54,227 nt of DNA from an uncultured Brachyspira sp. (lineage in GTDB: Bacteria; Spirochaetota; Brachyspiria; Brachyspirales; Brachyspiraceae): positions 1 to 54,227 of the forward strand of contig NZ_CALXRN010000067.1 in NCBI RefSeq assembly GCF_944390595.1, given 5' to 3'. This document shows positions 26,390-35,186 of this stretch, one piece after another. Below the pieces are notes generated by a model that was given only the letters and a program-made list of their open reading frames with translations, ran no database searches and was not told the DNA's origin. Made by a program: the position numbers and the translations under genes. The first letter of the stretch is position 1. Every line of letters begins with the position of its first letter.

Positions 26390-26418
26390 ATAATATTATA
26401 ATTTGAACTTAAAGTCAA
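26390..26418 (-). promoter_or_regulatory. Sigma-70 promoter for the repeat leader and glycosyltransferase
   Basis: TTGACT (26418-26413) and TATTAT (26395-26390) are spaced by 17 bp. The predicted start lies near 26383, about 28 nt before the leader ATG. The repeat is therefore downstream of the promoter, within the transcript. Confidence 0.75.
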
Positions 26419-26458
26419 CTTAAAATTGTTTTATTAATTATATTTTTGAAGTTTTAGA

Positions 26459-26499
26459 ATAAAAAGACTTGAGTTTAAAATACCCCCATGTCTTTTTAT
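26459..26499 (-). terminator. Terminator after nrdA
   Basis: Arms 26459-26468 and 26490-26499 (ATAAAAAGAC / GTCTTTTTAT) pair perfectly. It lies about 30 nt after the nrdA stop on the minus strand, with a T-run in the distal arm. It separates nrdA from the glycosyltransferase unit. Confidence 0.7.
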
Positions 26500-26526
26500 T
26501 AAAATATTAAGTATTAATATTTTAAA

Positions 26527-28848
26527 TCATGTACAAGATTCACAAACTTCTTCTAATTCAAAGTTAGATTTAGGGGTTTTCATGTAGTATAATGTTTTAA
26601 GTCCTAAATCCATAGCATATTGTATATCTTCCCAAAGCTCTTTAGCAGAATCCGGCTTAACATAATATAAATTTAATGACTGAGACTGATCTATATATCT
26701 CTGTCTTACAGCAGCAAGTTCTATTATTGTTTTTGCAGGTATAGCCCAGCATCTTTCATAATATTGTCTGTTTTTCTTTATATTAGGTACTAAACTAGGA
26801 AGCGTTTGTATTCCTTCTTCTACAAAAAATAAATCCACAATAGGTTCTATGCTTTCTGTAGCAGATACACTTTTTCCTGATGTAGCTGTAGGAGCTATAG
26901 CACCATGGAATGAAAAACGAACTCCGCTTGTTTTTATTTCTTCTGCTAGTTTATCCCATTTTTCTTTATCAAGTTTTACATCAAGTTTATTATTTTTATT
27001 TTTGTTTAATAATGATATATGAAAAGGAGTTAATCCTTCTTTCCATTTTGATTCATTAAATGTTTTATATGGACCTCTCTCTTTTGAAAGTATATTAGAA
27101 GCTTCATATATATGATAATATAAATCATCAAAAATTTGATTTGTAAATTCTAAAGCCTCTTTATCTGTATATTTCAATTTATTAGAAGCAAGAAGATTTG
27201 CATAATTAATAACTCCTATTCCTATAGGCCTATTCTTTTTATTAGCAATTTCACCTTCTTTTACAGGATAAAATTGTGTATCTATTATATTATCGCATCC
27301 TCTTAAAAGCGTATAACAGAATGATTTTTTCTTTTCTGGGGTGAAACCTACCCATGACATTAGATTGATCGATACTAAATTACATATTCCAATTTCACCG
27401 CTTTTTTTTCTTTGTATAATTTCATATTCTCCGTCTTCATTTATAACATATTTTTCTTTTATAAGTTTTGAAGGATAGGAAGGTATTACTATTTCCTGAC
27501 AAAGATTTGAAGCTCCTACAAATTTATTGACCATATTCTGTTCATTTATATTGTCAACAAATGTTAAATATAAATTTCCTGTTTCCTGCCTCACTTTTAA
27601 TATTTGAAATAATAGATCTTTAGCTCTTATTTTCTTTTTTCTTATAGAAGATTTACTTTCATAATACATATAAGCAACATTGAATTTTTCACCATATTCT
27701 TCATTAAGAAGAGGTGTTTCCTTAGGGTCAAATAAAGTTACGTATCCGTCTTTATTTACACGTTCTCTAAATATATTGCTTATTCTAATAGAATAAACTA
27801 ATTTTCTAGCTCTAGTGTCTTCAGTTCCCCCTGCATCTTTTAACATAATCAAATCAAGTACATCCAAATGCCACCAAGGGAATGTAATAACACATGCGCC
27901 TTTTCTAACCCCTCCTTGATTGAATGATGATATAGTTTGTTCTACTCTTTTTATGAAGGGTATAGGTCCGTCGGAACGTCCTCTGTTAGTTTGTATTGTA
28001 GAGCCGGAAGCACGTATATATGAAGCATCATAAGCTATTCCGCCTGAAAATTTAGAATATAATGCCATATTGCTGTCTGTTTGATTCAAGCTCCAAGTAT
28101 CATCATCAGGGGTATTCAATATACAGCTTGCAAGCTGTGCTTTTACTGTCATGCTATTAGCTATTCTAGGTGTTGCAAAAGTAACTTCATGTTTTGATAG
28201 CATATCATAAGTTCTTTTTATATATTTTAATCTCTCATTTTTGCTTATTTCTAATTTGTCTTTATTATTTCCTTTATAATAATCATCATAAAATGAGAAC
28301 ATAGCAGCTGCCATATATGTTATTTGAGGAAGCTCAAGTTTTTTATTTCCTATGTTTTTACAGTATTTTTTATAGAATATTGCAAGTCCCTTATATGTAA
28401 AAAGCAAATCTCTGTCAGGTTCTATCATAGAATTTATTTTATCTAATTCTTTATCTGTAAATAATTTTATTATATCCTTGTCGTATATTTTGTATTTTAT
28501 TCCTTTTTTCAAGAAATTTTTTATATGAGGATATGAACCTATTTTTTTAAGCCCGCATGTTTCTTTGTATATCTTCATTAAATAAAGTTTTTCTGCTATA
28601 GTATCGTAAATAGGGTATAAAGGACTTATCATATTAACAGCAGTATTTATGAGTTCATCATATAATACTTCTATTTTCATTTTATCATTAATTTTTATAT
28701 TTAATCCTTCCAGAATTTGATTGGTGAATGCTTCTTTACCTTCTGTAGCCCAATTTATAACCTTTCTCAGCTTTTCCTCATTGTATGGCTCTTCTCTTCC
28801 ATCTCTTTTTATTATAATATGCTTTTTACCTTTTCCAAATTCTATCAT
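26527..28848 (-). CDS. nrdA: Class I ribonucleotide reductase, large subunit
   Basis: The 773-residue catalytic subunit reduces ribonucleoside diphosphates. Residues about 10-95 are an N-terminal ATP-cone (IIIKRDGREEPYNEEKL), so it should be dATP-regulated. The active-site cysteines are in QLASCILN, NLCQEIVIP and GICNLVSINL, and the GVRKGACVITFPWWH region matches the barrel core. The tail ends CESCT, the shuttle cysteine pair that is reloaded by thioredoxin. It follows nrdB by 15 nt. A GGGG site precedes the ATG. Confidence 0.95.
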   Translation of the reverse strand: MIEFGKGKKHIIIKRDGREEPYNEEKLRKVINWATEGKEAFTNQILEGLNIKINDKMKIEVLYDELINTAVNMISPLYPIYDTIAEKLYLMKIYKETCGLKKIGSYPHIKNFLKKGIKYKIYDKDIIKLFTDKELDKINSMIEPDRDLLFTYKGLAIFYKKYCKNIGNKKLELPQITYMAAAMFSFYDDYYKGNNKDKLEISKNERLKYIKRTYDMLSKHEVTFATPRIANSMTVKAQLASCILNTPDDDTWSLNQTDSNMALYSKFSGGIAYDASYIRASGSTIQTNRGRSDGPIPFIKRVEQTISSFNQGGVRKGACVITFPWWHLDVLDLIMLKDAGGTEDTRARKLVYSIRISNIFRERVNKDGYVTLFDPKETPLLNEEYGEKFNVAYMYYESKSSIRKKKIRAKDLLFQILKVRQETGNLYLTFVDNINEQNMVNKFVGASNLCQEIVIPSYPSKLIKEKYVINEDGEYEIIQRKKSGEIGICNLVSINLMSWVGFTPEKKKSFCYTLLRGCDNIIDTQFYPVKEGEIANKKNRPIGIGVINYANLLASNKLKYTDKEALEFTNQIFDDLYYHIYEASNILSKERGPYKTFNESKWKEGLTPFHISLLNKNKNNKLDVKLDKEKWDKLAEEIKTSGVRFSFHGAIAPTATSGKSVSATESIEPIVDLFFVEEGIQTLPSLVPNIKKNRQYYERCWAIPAKTIIELAAVRQRYIDQSQSLNLYYVKPDSAKELWEDIQYAMDLGLKTLYYMKTPKSNFELEEVCESCT

Positions 28849-28863
28849 AATTTACCCCAATTA

Positions 28864-29937
28864 TTATAAATCGTTCTTTAATGCACCTTTTTGATAAGAT
28901 GTATTAGTAGTTTCTTGTAAGGCTGCATTTTGTTTATTTATATCTCTATAACTGTTAAACCAATCTATTATATCAGATTTTTTTTCAGATAAATATTCAG
29001 TTTCAACTCCTATATCTTTTAATCTTACTCCAGCCCAATATTTTATAAAATGTTCGCTCACAGAGGAGTTGATGCCTAATACTTCTTTATCATCAAATAG
29101 ATATTTAGCCCATTTTATCTCTTCATTTACAGTAAATTCAACCATAGCCTTAGCTGTATCGTTAAACCATCCGCTTTTAAAAAGATGAGAAAAACCTTGA
29201 TTTTCTTCTTTTCTAAGAATAGTCATTACATTTTTTCCAGTAGGTACATGAACATTTAATTCATCATGTGCTATCAATTTAATAGTTTTTGTAAATCCTG
29301 CTATAGCATTGTCATAACTGTTGTTTATTGTGAAAGTTACAAGAAATGAGAATGGAAATTTTATACCTTCAAGCAAATATATACCTATTAATAATTTTAA
29401 AATAGCTTGTTTTTTCTCATCTAATGAAGCATTTGACCCTTCAAGATTGCATAATTCATCAACATTTCCGAATAGTTCAACTTCTTTTTCCATTCTGTGT
29501 TTAACGAATTCATCATTATAAACCAAATCTAATGTATCAGTTGCTTCATGTCCGAATACTTCAGAAAGTCCGTAAGAGTAGCTTTCAGCATGTATATTTT
29601 CTTCTATTGCTATTCTGGCATAAAGAATAGACCATATAGAACTAGTTACAATTCTATTTAATATTGATGAAAATCCGCTTGTAACTCCGCTGTCCATTAA
29701 TGTTTGATATGCTATATTTAATTTAAAAGCTCTTTGTGCATCTTCAGGAAGTGAAGAAAATCTAGTTTTATCAGATTTATAATCAACTTCTTTTGAAAAC
29801 CATGTATTTCCTTCACTGGCTTCTTTTAATTTTCTAGCTATTTCATGGCTTACAGAATCTATTCTTATATAATGACCGAAATCTCCAAAAAATATTTTTT
29901 CATTTTCGGGTTTTTTATCTATATCAATTACTTTCAT
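28864..29937 (-). CDS. nrdB: Class I ribonucleotide reductase, small subunit
   Basis: The 357-residue radical-generating subunit keeps most di-iron ligands: Asp82, Glu113, His116 (ENIH) and Glu190. The radical Tyr is present at 120 (E-N-I-H-A-E-S-Y), so it is of the tyrosyl-radical type. The last pair, usually DExxH, reads DELNVH (Glu226, His230), which places one extra residue between the ligands. The C-terminal tail binds NrdA. GGAG lies 6 nt before the ATG, and a consensus promoter lies about 60 nt upstream. Confidence 0.93.
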   Translation of the reverse strand: MKVIDIDKKPENEKIFFGDFGHYIRIDSVSHEIARKLKEASEGNTWFSKEVDYKSDKTRFSSLPEDAQRAFKLNIAYQTLMDSGVTSGFSSILNRIVTSSIWSILYARIAIEENIHAESYSYGLSEVFGHEATDTLDLVYNDEFVKHRMEKEVELFGNVDELCNLEGSNASLDEKKQAILKLLIGIYLLEGIKFPFSFLVTFTINNSYDNAIAGFTKTIKLIAHDELNVHVPTGKNVMTILRKEENQGFSHLFKSGWFNDTAKAMVEFTVNEEIKWAKYLFDDKEVLGINSSVSEHFIKYWAGVRLKDIGVETEYLSEKKSDIIDWFNSYRDINKQNAALQETTNTSYQKGALKNDL

Positions 29938-29992
29938 CTATATCTCCGATGTATTTCTATGTTTATTTATGTATTTTAGAATTTAATTAGTT

Positions 29993-30021
29993 ATTCTAAT
30001 TTTATTTTTTATATTTGTCAA
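29993..30021 (-). promoter_or_regulatory. Sigma-70 promoter for nrdB-nrdA
   Basis: TTGACA (30021-30016) and TAGAAT (29998-29993) are separated by 17 bp on the minus strand. The transcript would start near 29986, about 49 nt before the nrdB ATG. No clear NrdR box was recognised by eye. Confidence 0.75.
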
Positions 30022-30104
30022 GGAATTTTATTTATCGTAAATATAATCAATATTTTTATTATAAAACGTTTTATACTTATTTATTAATATTATTGAAGTT
30101 GTTA

Positions 30105-30132
30105 TTGACATAGCTTAATACCGTGATAAAAT
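30105..30132 (+). promoter_or_regulatory. Sigma-70 promoter for pepD
   Basis: TTGACA (30105-30110) is followed after 16 bp by TAAAAT (30127-30132), about 55 nt before the pepD start. It is divergent from the nrdB promoter. Confidence 0.7.
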
Positions 30133-30187
30133 ATATAAATTAAAAGTTATGTATTTATTAAATGCTTAATATTTAAAGGGGTTTTGT

Positions 30188-31627
30188 ATGAGTTTAGATA
30201 GTTTAAAAAGTCTTGATTCAAAAGAGGTTTTCAGATGGTTTTCTGAGATAAGTAAGATTCCAAGAGAATCAGCCCATGAGAAGGAAATTAGCGATTTTTT
30301 AGTGAAATTTGCAAAAGATAGAAATTTAGAAGTTTATCAGGATAAAGAAAATAATGTAATTATAAAGAAAAAGTCTTTTTCAGGATATAAAAATTTAGAA
30401 CCTGTTATAATACAGGGACATATGGATATGGTTTGTGAAAAAACAAAAGAATCCAATCATGATTTTAGAAAAGATCCTATAGAATTAATACTTGAGGGAG
30501 ATATTTTAAGAGCTAATAATACAACTTTAGGTGCTGATGATGGTATAGCAGTTGCTTTTGCTATGGCCTTGCTTGATTCTAACGATATACCTCATCCTGC
30601 ATTGGAGGTTTTAATAACAACAGCAGAAGAAACCAGCATGCATGGTGCATTTTATGTTACTTCAGAGCATTTACAAGGAAAAACTCTCATAAATATAGAT
30701 GCTGAGGAAGAGGGTGTATTTTTTGTAAGCTGTGCAGGCGGTATTAATACAATAATCGATTTTGATATAGTTAGAGAATCAAATAGTAATGATGCTTTAA
30801 AAATAGAAGTTTCCGGACTTAAAGGCGGACATTCCGGTATGGAAATTCATAATCAAAGAGCTAATGCTATTAAAATTTTATCCAGAATTTTGTATTATGT
30901 AAAAAATGATATTAATATTCACTCTATATCCGGCGGTTCTAAACGTAATGCTATAGCAAAGAATTCTGAGGCTATAATAACTTCCAACAATATGGATAAA
31001 GTGAAAGCCAGCATAGAAGAGATTTCTCAAAATATAAAAAACGAATATAAAATAGAAGATCCTGATATGAAAATATCAATTTCTAAATGTGATAATATTA
31101 AAGAATGCTTTACTAAAGAGTTAACAAATAATGTTATAGATTTTCTTATGCTTACACCGGACGGGGTTCTTTATATGAGCAGAGATATTGAAGGTTTGGT
31201 GCAAACAAGTGCTAATAATGGTGTATTGAAAGAGGAAAACGGCAAATTAAATTTAGTTATATCAATAAGAAGCTGCGTTGAAAGTTCATCTAGGGAAATT
31301 GTAGCAAGAGTAGAGGATATAGCATTGAGAACAAATGCTCATTTTAAGGCATCAAGCGGATATCCTGCTTGGCAGTATGATCCTAATTCAAAGATAAAAG
31401 ATGTAGCTGCTGAAGTATACAAAAAAGTTACAGGTAAAGATGCTGAAATGAAAGCTATACATGCAGGTTTGGAATGCGGTATATTAAAGAAACCTCTTCC
31501 AAATGTTGATATGATAAGTATTGGACCTAATATTTATGATGTACATACACCAAAAGAACATTTAAGCATATCTTCGGTTGATAGAATGTGGAAATTTTTA
31601 AAAGAACTTATTATTAATATAAAATAA
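30188..31627 (+). CDS. pepD: Aminoacyl-histidine dipeptidase (M20 family, PepD)
   Basis: The 479-residue cytoplasmic metallopeptidase splits Xaa-His and other dipeptides. The metal-binding signatures are intact: IIQGHMDMVCEK (His and Asp near 77-79), LGADDGIAVA, the catalytic TAEETSMHGA, and a C-terminal HAGLECG. GGGG lies a few nt before the ATG. It is monocistronic by position and probably serves peptide catabolism alongside the OPT transporter nearby. Confidence 0.93.
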   Translation: MSLDSLKSLDSKEVFRWFSEISKIPRESAHEKEISDFLVKFAKDRNLEVYQDKENNVIIKKKSFSGYKNLEPVIIQGHMDMVCEKTKESNHDFRKDPIELILEGDILRANNTTLGADDGIAVAFAMALLDSNDIPHPALEVLITTAEETSMHGAFYVTSEHLQGKTLINIDAEEEGVFFVSCAGGINTIIDFDIVRESNSNDALKIEVSGLKGGHSGMEIHNQRANAIKILSRILYYVKNDINIHSISGGSKRNAIAKNSEAIITSNNMDKVKASIEEISQNIKNEYKIEDPDMKISISKCDNIKECFTKELTNNVIDFLMLTPDGVLYMSRDIEGLVQTSANNGVLKEENGKLNLVISIRSCVESSSREIVARVEDIALRTNAHFKASSGYPAWQYDPNSKIKDVAAEVYKKVTGKDAEMKAIHAGLECGILKKPLPNVDMISIGPNIYDVHTPKEHLSISSVDRMWKFLKELIINIK

Positions 31628-31735
31628 TTTTATGCTAAGTTTTTAGATATTATAAATAATACCGCATTAAACTATTGAAAAATTATTTATATTAGTATAT
31701 TATATTTATACTATAATATTTAAGGATATAATAAA

Positions 31736-32059
31736 ATGACAACAGACAGAGAAGAATTAGAAGCACTTTTATATCAAACTAGATTAAGAGTAGATGAAAA
31801 TCAAAAAGATGAAGTTTTAGACAGATTAAATAAAGATTTAAAGTTCATAGAAGAATTATTTGAAGTTAATGTTGATAATATTTCACCTTTATATCATGTT
31901 ATTGATTTACCTGAATATTTGAGAGAAGATGTTGCAGGAGAGACATTAAATAATGATGTAATAATGGATCTATGCCGCAACGGTGAATATGGTTATATAG
32001 TAGTTCCAGCAGTGCCGGCAGCTTTGGAAAACAGCGAACATCAGGCTAAAAAATCTTAA
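31736..32059 (+). CDS. gatC: Asp/Glu-tRNA amidotransferase subunit C
   Basis: The 107-residue subunit of the GatCAB complex has the family pattern LLYQTRLRVDENQKDEVLDRLNKDL at the start, the SPLYHVIDLPEYLREDV block in the middle, and GYIVVPAVPAALE at the end. It stabilises GatA in the tRNA-dependent synthesis of Gln or Asn. gatA and gatB are not in this window. A signal-peptidase-like gene follows 35 nt later. Confidence 0.85.
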   Translation: MTTDREELEALLYQTRLRVDENQKDEVLDRLNKDLKFIEELFEVNVDNISPLYHVIDLPEYLREDVAGETLNNDVIMDLCRNGEYGYIVVPAVPAALENSEHQAKKS

Positions 32060-32094
32060 ATTATATAAAAAATATAGAGGTCATCAATTAATAG

Positions 32095-32826
32095 ATGAAT
32101 TATTCTTATGATAAAGAGGAAATAAAAAAAGAAAAAAGGAATACCATCAAGGCTATTTTTAAACCTTTTATCTTTATATATTATAGGAGCAATAGTCTTT
32201 TGTATAGGGCTGTAGCTAGGTTTATATTGGGTTTTATATTAGCATTTATTATTTTTGGTATTATTACTTTATTTGTAAGGTTTGATAGAATGAAAAGTTC
32301 AACTATGATGAATACTATTGAACCTAATGATATATTAATTACTTCAAAATTTAAGTATGCAGTTGCATTAAGACCTTTTGTATCGCATCTTACTGGAAAA
32401 ACATTTATATTTTCAAGGCCTAAAAGAGGAGATATTGTATTTATGATAGATCCTAGGACAGAAAGAGAATTTTTTTTGAAGAGATTTGCTTCATATTTTG
32501 TGTATTTTGTAACTTTTGGAAATGTAAATATATCAAAAACCAGATATATAATAAAACGGGTTATAGGGCTTCCAAATGAAACTATAGAAATTAGAGATAA
32601 AGTTGTATATATTAATGGAGAGGCATTAAATGAACCTTGGGCTAATATAGGAAGCGATGACAGAATATTAGATAAAGAAGTTTCATCAAGAGATAATTTC
32701 GGTCCTTATATTATAGGTTATAATGAATATTTTGTTTTATCTGATAACAGAGATTATGGTTATGACAGTAGGGATTTCGGTAATGTTCATTTTTCATTAA
32801 TAGACGGAAAAGTCATTTCTAAATAG
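32095..32826 (+). CDS. Signal peptidase I-like protein with Thr at the nucleophile position
   Basis: The 243-residue protein has one membrane helix (about 41-61) and the S26 family boxes. The Lys box YIIKRVIGLPNE (Lys154) and the box NEYFVLSDNRDYGYDSRDFG are clear. The nucleophile box, normally a Ser in G-x-S-M-x-P-T, reads SSTMMNTI, so Thr70 takes the catalytic position, with Ser69 immediately before it. It may be an active variant or an inactive paralogue. The usual role is removal of signal peptides on the outer face of the inner membrane. Confidence 0.82.
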   Translation: MNYSYDKEEIKKEKRNTIKAIFKPFIFIYYRSNSLLYRAVARFILGFILAFIIFGIITLFVRFDRMKSSTMMNTIEPNDILITSKFKYAVALRPFVSHLTGKTFIFSRPKRGDIVFMIDPRTEREFFLKRFASYFVYFVTFGNVNISKTRYIIKRVIGLPNETIEIRDKVVYINGEALNEPWANIGSDDRILDKEVSSRDNFGPYIIGYNEYFVLSDNRDYGYDSRDFGNVHFSLIDGKVISK

Positions 32827-33022
32827 AGATTAAAAACTATTATATTTTGATTGCTTATGGCATAAATTTAATATTTATATAATACAAATATTTTATTTGC
32901 TTTATTTGTGTAATTGTTATTTTTATAGTTTTAAAAAAATAAATAATTATAATATTAATTAAAAAGTCATATTTAATTAGTTTCTTTTTTGCGTATAATT
33001 ATACAATAGGGAGAAAATTATT

Positions 33023-35014
33023 ATGAGCGAAAGAGACGAATTAAATAATGGAGATGAAAATTCTTCAGCAGAAAAAGAAAAGAAATTATCAAAATATGCT
33101 TACGGAGGTATAAAAGGCGAGGATTATATGCCGTTTGTACCATCAAATATTAATATGCCTGAGATGACAGTATATTCTATTATTTTGGGTGTTGTTTTTG
33201 CAATTATATTTGCTTCTGCTAATACATATTTAGGTCTTAAAGTTGGTCTTACAATATCTTCAGGTATTCCTGGTGCTATACTTTCTATAGCTATATTCAA
33301 AAATTTATTTAAAAGAAATAATATATTAGAATCAAGTTTAACATCAGCACTTTCTGCATCAGGACAGTCAATAGCAGCAGGAGTTATATTTATACTTCCG
33401 GCTGTAATTTTATTTGGAATGGATCTTTCCGTATTAACCATAGTTACTATTACAGCATTGGCAGCTTTGATGGGATGCTATTTTATTACGCCTATAAGAA
33501 AATATTTAATTGTAGAAGAGCATGGAAAATTAATATATCCGGAAGCTATGGCTCAATCTGAAGTTTTGGTTATAGGAACTGAGGGAGGCAAAGGATTAAA
33601 ATATGTTTTAACAGGTTTATTTTCTGGTTTTATATATAAGCTGCTTTCAGGAGGCTTTGGTTTTTGGAAAGAAAAAGCCTCTTATGTAATACATTCATAT
33701 CAAAATACTATGATAGGTGTTGATACATTAGTTTCATTGCTTGGTCTTGGTTTTATTATTGGTATAAGAAGTTCTGCTATAATGTTTGCAGGAGGCATCA
33801 TGTCATGGCTTGTATTTATACCTCTAATAAAATATTTTGGTTCTAATCTTGATATAGCTATTTTTCCGTCAAAATCTTTAATATCTAATATGACTGCACA
33901 GGAGATTTGGAGCAGTTATATTGTTTATATTGGTGCTGGTGCTTTGGCTATGGGAGGCTTCATATCTTTAGCTAAATCAGTTCCAACAATAGTAAGTTCA
34001 TTATCTAAATCAATAAGAAATATTAATAATAATTTATACAATATTGATAGAATAAATAGAGATGCTCCTATTACAATGATTTTATTAGCAGCTGTAATTG
34101 GTTTTGCAGGAACTTGTTTTCTTCCAAGTATAAAAGGGGGTGTATTGGGAGGATTGTCAGCTGTATTATTTTCTTTCTTTTTTGCAGTCGTATCTGCCAG
34201 TATAGTAGGTATTGTTGGTGCAAGCAATAATCCTGTTTCAGGAATGACTATAGCGGCACTTTTAATAGTTGCTTCAATATTTAAATTTACAGGATATATA
34301 GGAGAGTCTGGAATTAAAGCAGCACTTTTAGTTTGCGGCGTTGTATCAATTTCAACTTCAGCATCAGGAGGTACAACCCAATCATTAAAATCTACATTTA
34401 TAATAGGAGGTACTCCAAAGAATGTTCAATTAGGAGTAGTTATATCCTTGATTGCAGCATCATTTGCTTCCGGAGCTACTCTTATTCTTATGCAGAATGT
34501 TTATGGGCTTGGAACTGACTCTGTACCTGCACCTCAGGGGGTATTAATGAAACTTATAGTTGAAGGTATAATGTCATCACAGCTTCCTTGGACTTTAGTT
34601 GTAATAGGTGCTTTTATAGCTGTATTTTGTTCTATGACAGATTTGCCGGTTCTTGCTATTGCTTTGGGATTGTATTTGAATGTAAGTTTAACAGCTTCTA
34701 TATTTATAGGGGCATTAATTAGAAAATTAGTTGAGTATAAATTTAGAAATGATAATAATTCAAATGAAAAGGCTGTGAAGAAAGGAATATTATTATCATC
34801 CGGTTTAGTTGCCGGGGATTCAATAACCGGTGTTATCATTGCTTTAATAACTGCATTTAATATAAATATTAATTTTGGAGAAAAAGTATTTGATTTCGGA
34901 AGTTTGTCAGCATTTATTATGTATATTTTATTTGCTGTATTTATGTATTTGTATATTATAAAAAAATCAAAAGATAATAGAAATATTAATTGCTTATCGA
35001 AAAATAAATTATAA
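33023..35014 (+). CDS. OPT-family oligopeptide transporter
   Basis: The 663-residue membrane protein has about 15-16 helices. The N-terminal EMTVYSIILGVVFAIIFASANTYLGLKVGLTISSGIPGA and later GGTTQSLKSTFIIGGTP segments are typical of prokaryotic OPT transporters, which import peptides or metal chelates by proton symport. GGGAG lies about 10 nt before the ATG. A palindromic GTATAATTATAC (32993-33004) overlaps a likely -10 element. Peptide supply for the nearby pepD product is a plausible link. Confidence 0.9.
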   Translation: MSERDELNNGDENSSAEKEKKLSKYAYGGIKGEDYMPFVPSNINMPEMTVYSIILGVVFAIIFASANTYLGLKVGLTISSGIPGAILSIAIFKNLFKRNNILESSLTSALSASGQSIAAGVIFILPAVILFGMDLSVLTIVTITALAALMGCYFITPIRKYLIVEEHGKLIYPEAMAQSEVLVIGTEGGKGLKYVLTGLFSGFIYKLLSGGFGFWKEKASYVIHSYQNTMIGVDTLVSLLGLGFIIGIRSSAIMFAGGIMSWLVFIPLIKYFGSNLDIAIFPSKSLISNMTAQEIWSSYIVYIGAGALAMGGFISLAKSVPTIVSSLSKSIRNINNNLYNIDRINRDAPITMILLAAVIGFAGTCFLPSIKGGVLGGLSAVLFSFFFAVVSASIVGIVGASNNPVSGMTIAALLIVASIFKFTGYIGESGIKAALLVCGVVSISTSASGGTTQSLKSTFIIGGTPKNVQLGVVISLIAASFASGATLILMQNVYGLGTDSVPAPQGVLMKLIVEGIMSSQLPWTLVVIGAFIAVFCSMTDLPVLAIALGLYLNVSLTASIFIGALIRKLVEYKFRNDNNSNEKAVKKGILLSSGLVAGDSITGVIIALITAFNININFGEKVFDFGSLSAFIMYILFAVFMYLYIIKKSKDNRNINCLSKNKL

Positions 35015-35040
35015 ATGTATTGAAATTATTAACTTTATAT

Positions 35041-35088
35041 GCAATATCTATATAGCATAATAAAAAATAATATAGATAATATTGATAT
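35041..35088. promoter_or_regulatory. Imperfect inverted repeat between the OPT and cysK genes
   Basis: CAATATCTATAT near 35041-35052 pairs with ATATAG/ATATTG near 35073-35088, allowing a 3-nt bulge. It may end OPT transcription or control cysK. The evidence is weak in such AT-rich DNA. Confidence 0.3.
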
Positions 35089-35186
35089 TTTAAAAATATG
35101 TGATATATATATTTGTTTTTTTATATGTTGTTTTTATTATGATATTAATGTATATTAGTAGGAAGATATTTTGCGGAGATTTTTAT

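Noticed and set aside
35100-35186. Membrane-anchored form of cysteine synthase
   Set aside because: The hydrophobic upstream reading starts at a GTG without a ribosome site, whereas GGAG precedes the family start at 35187.
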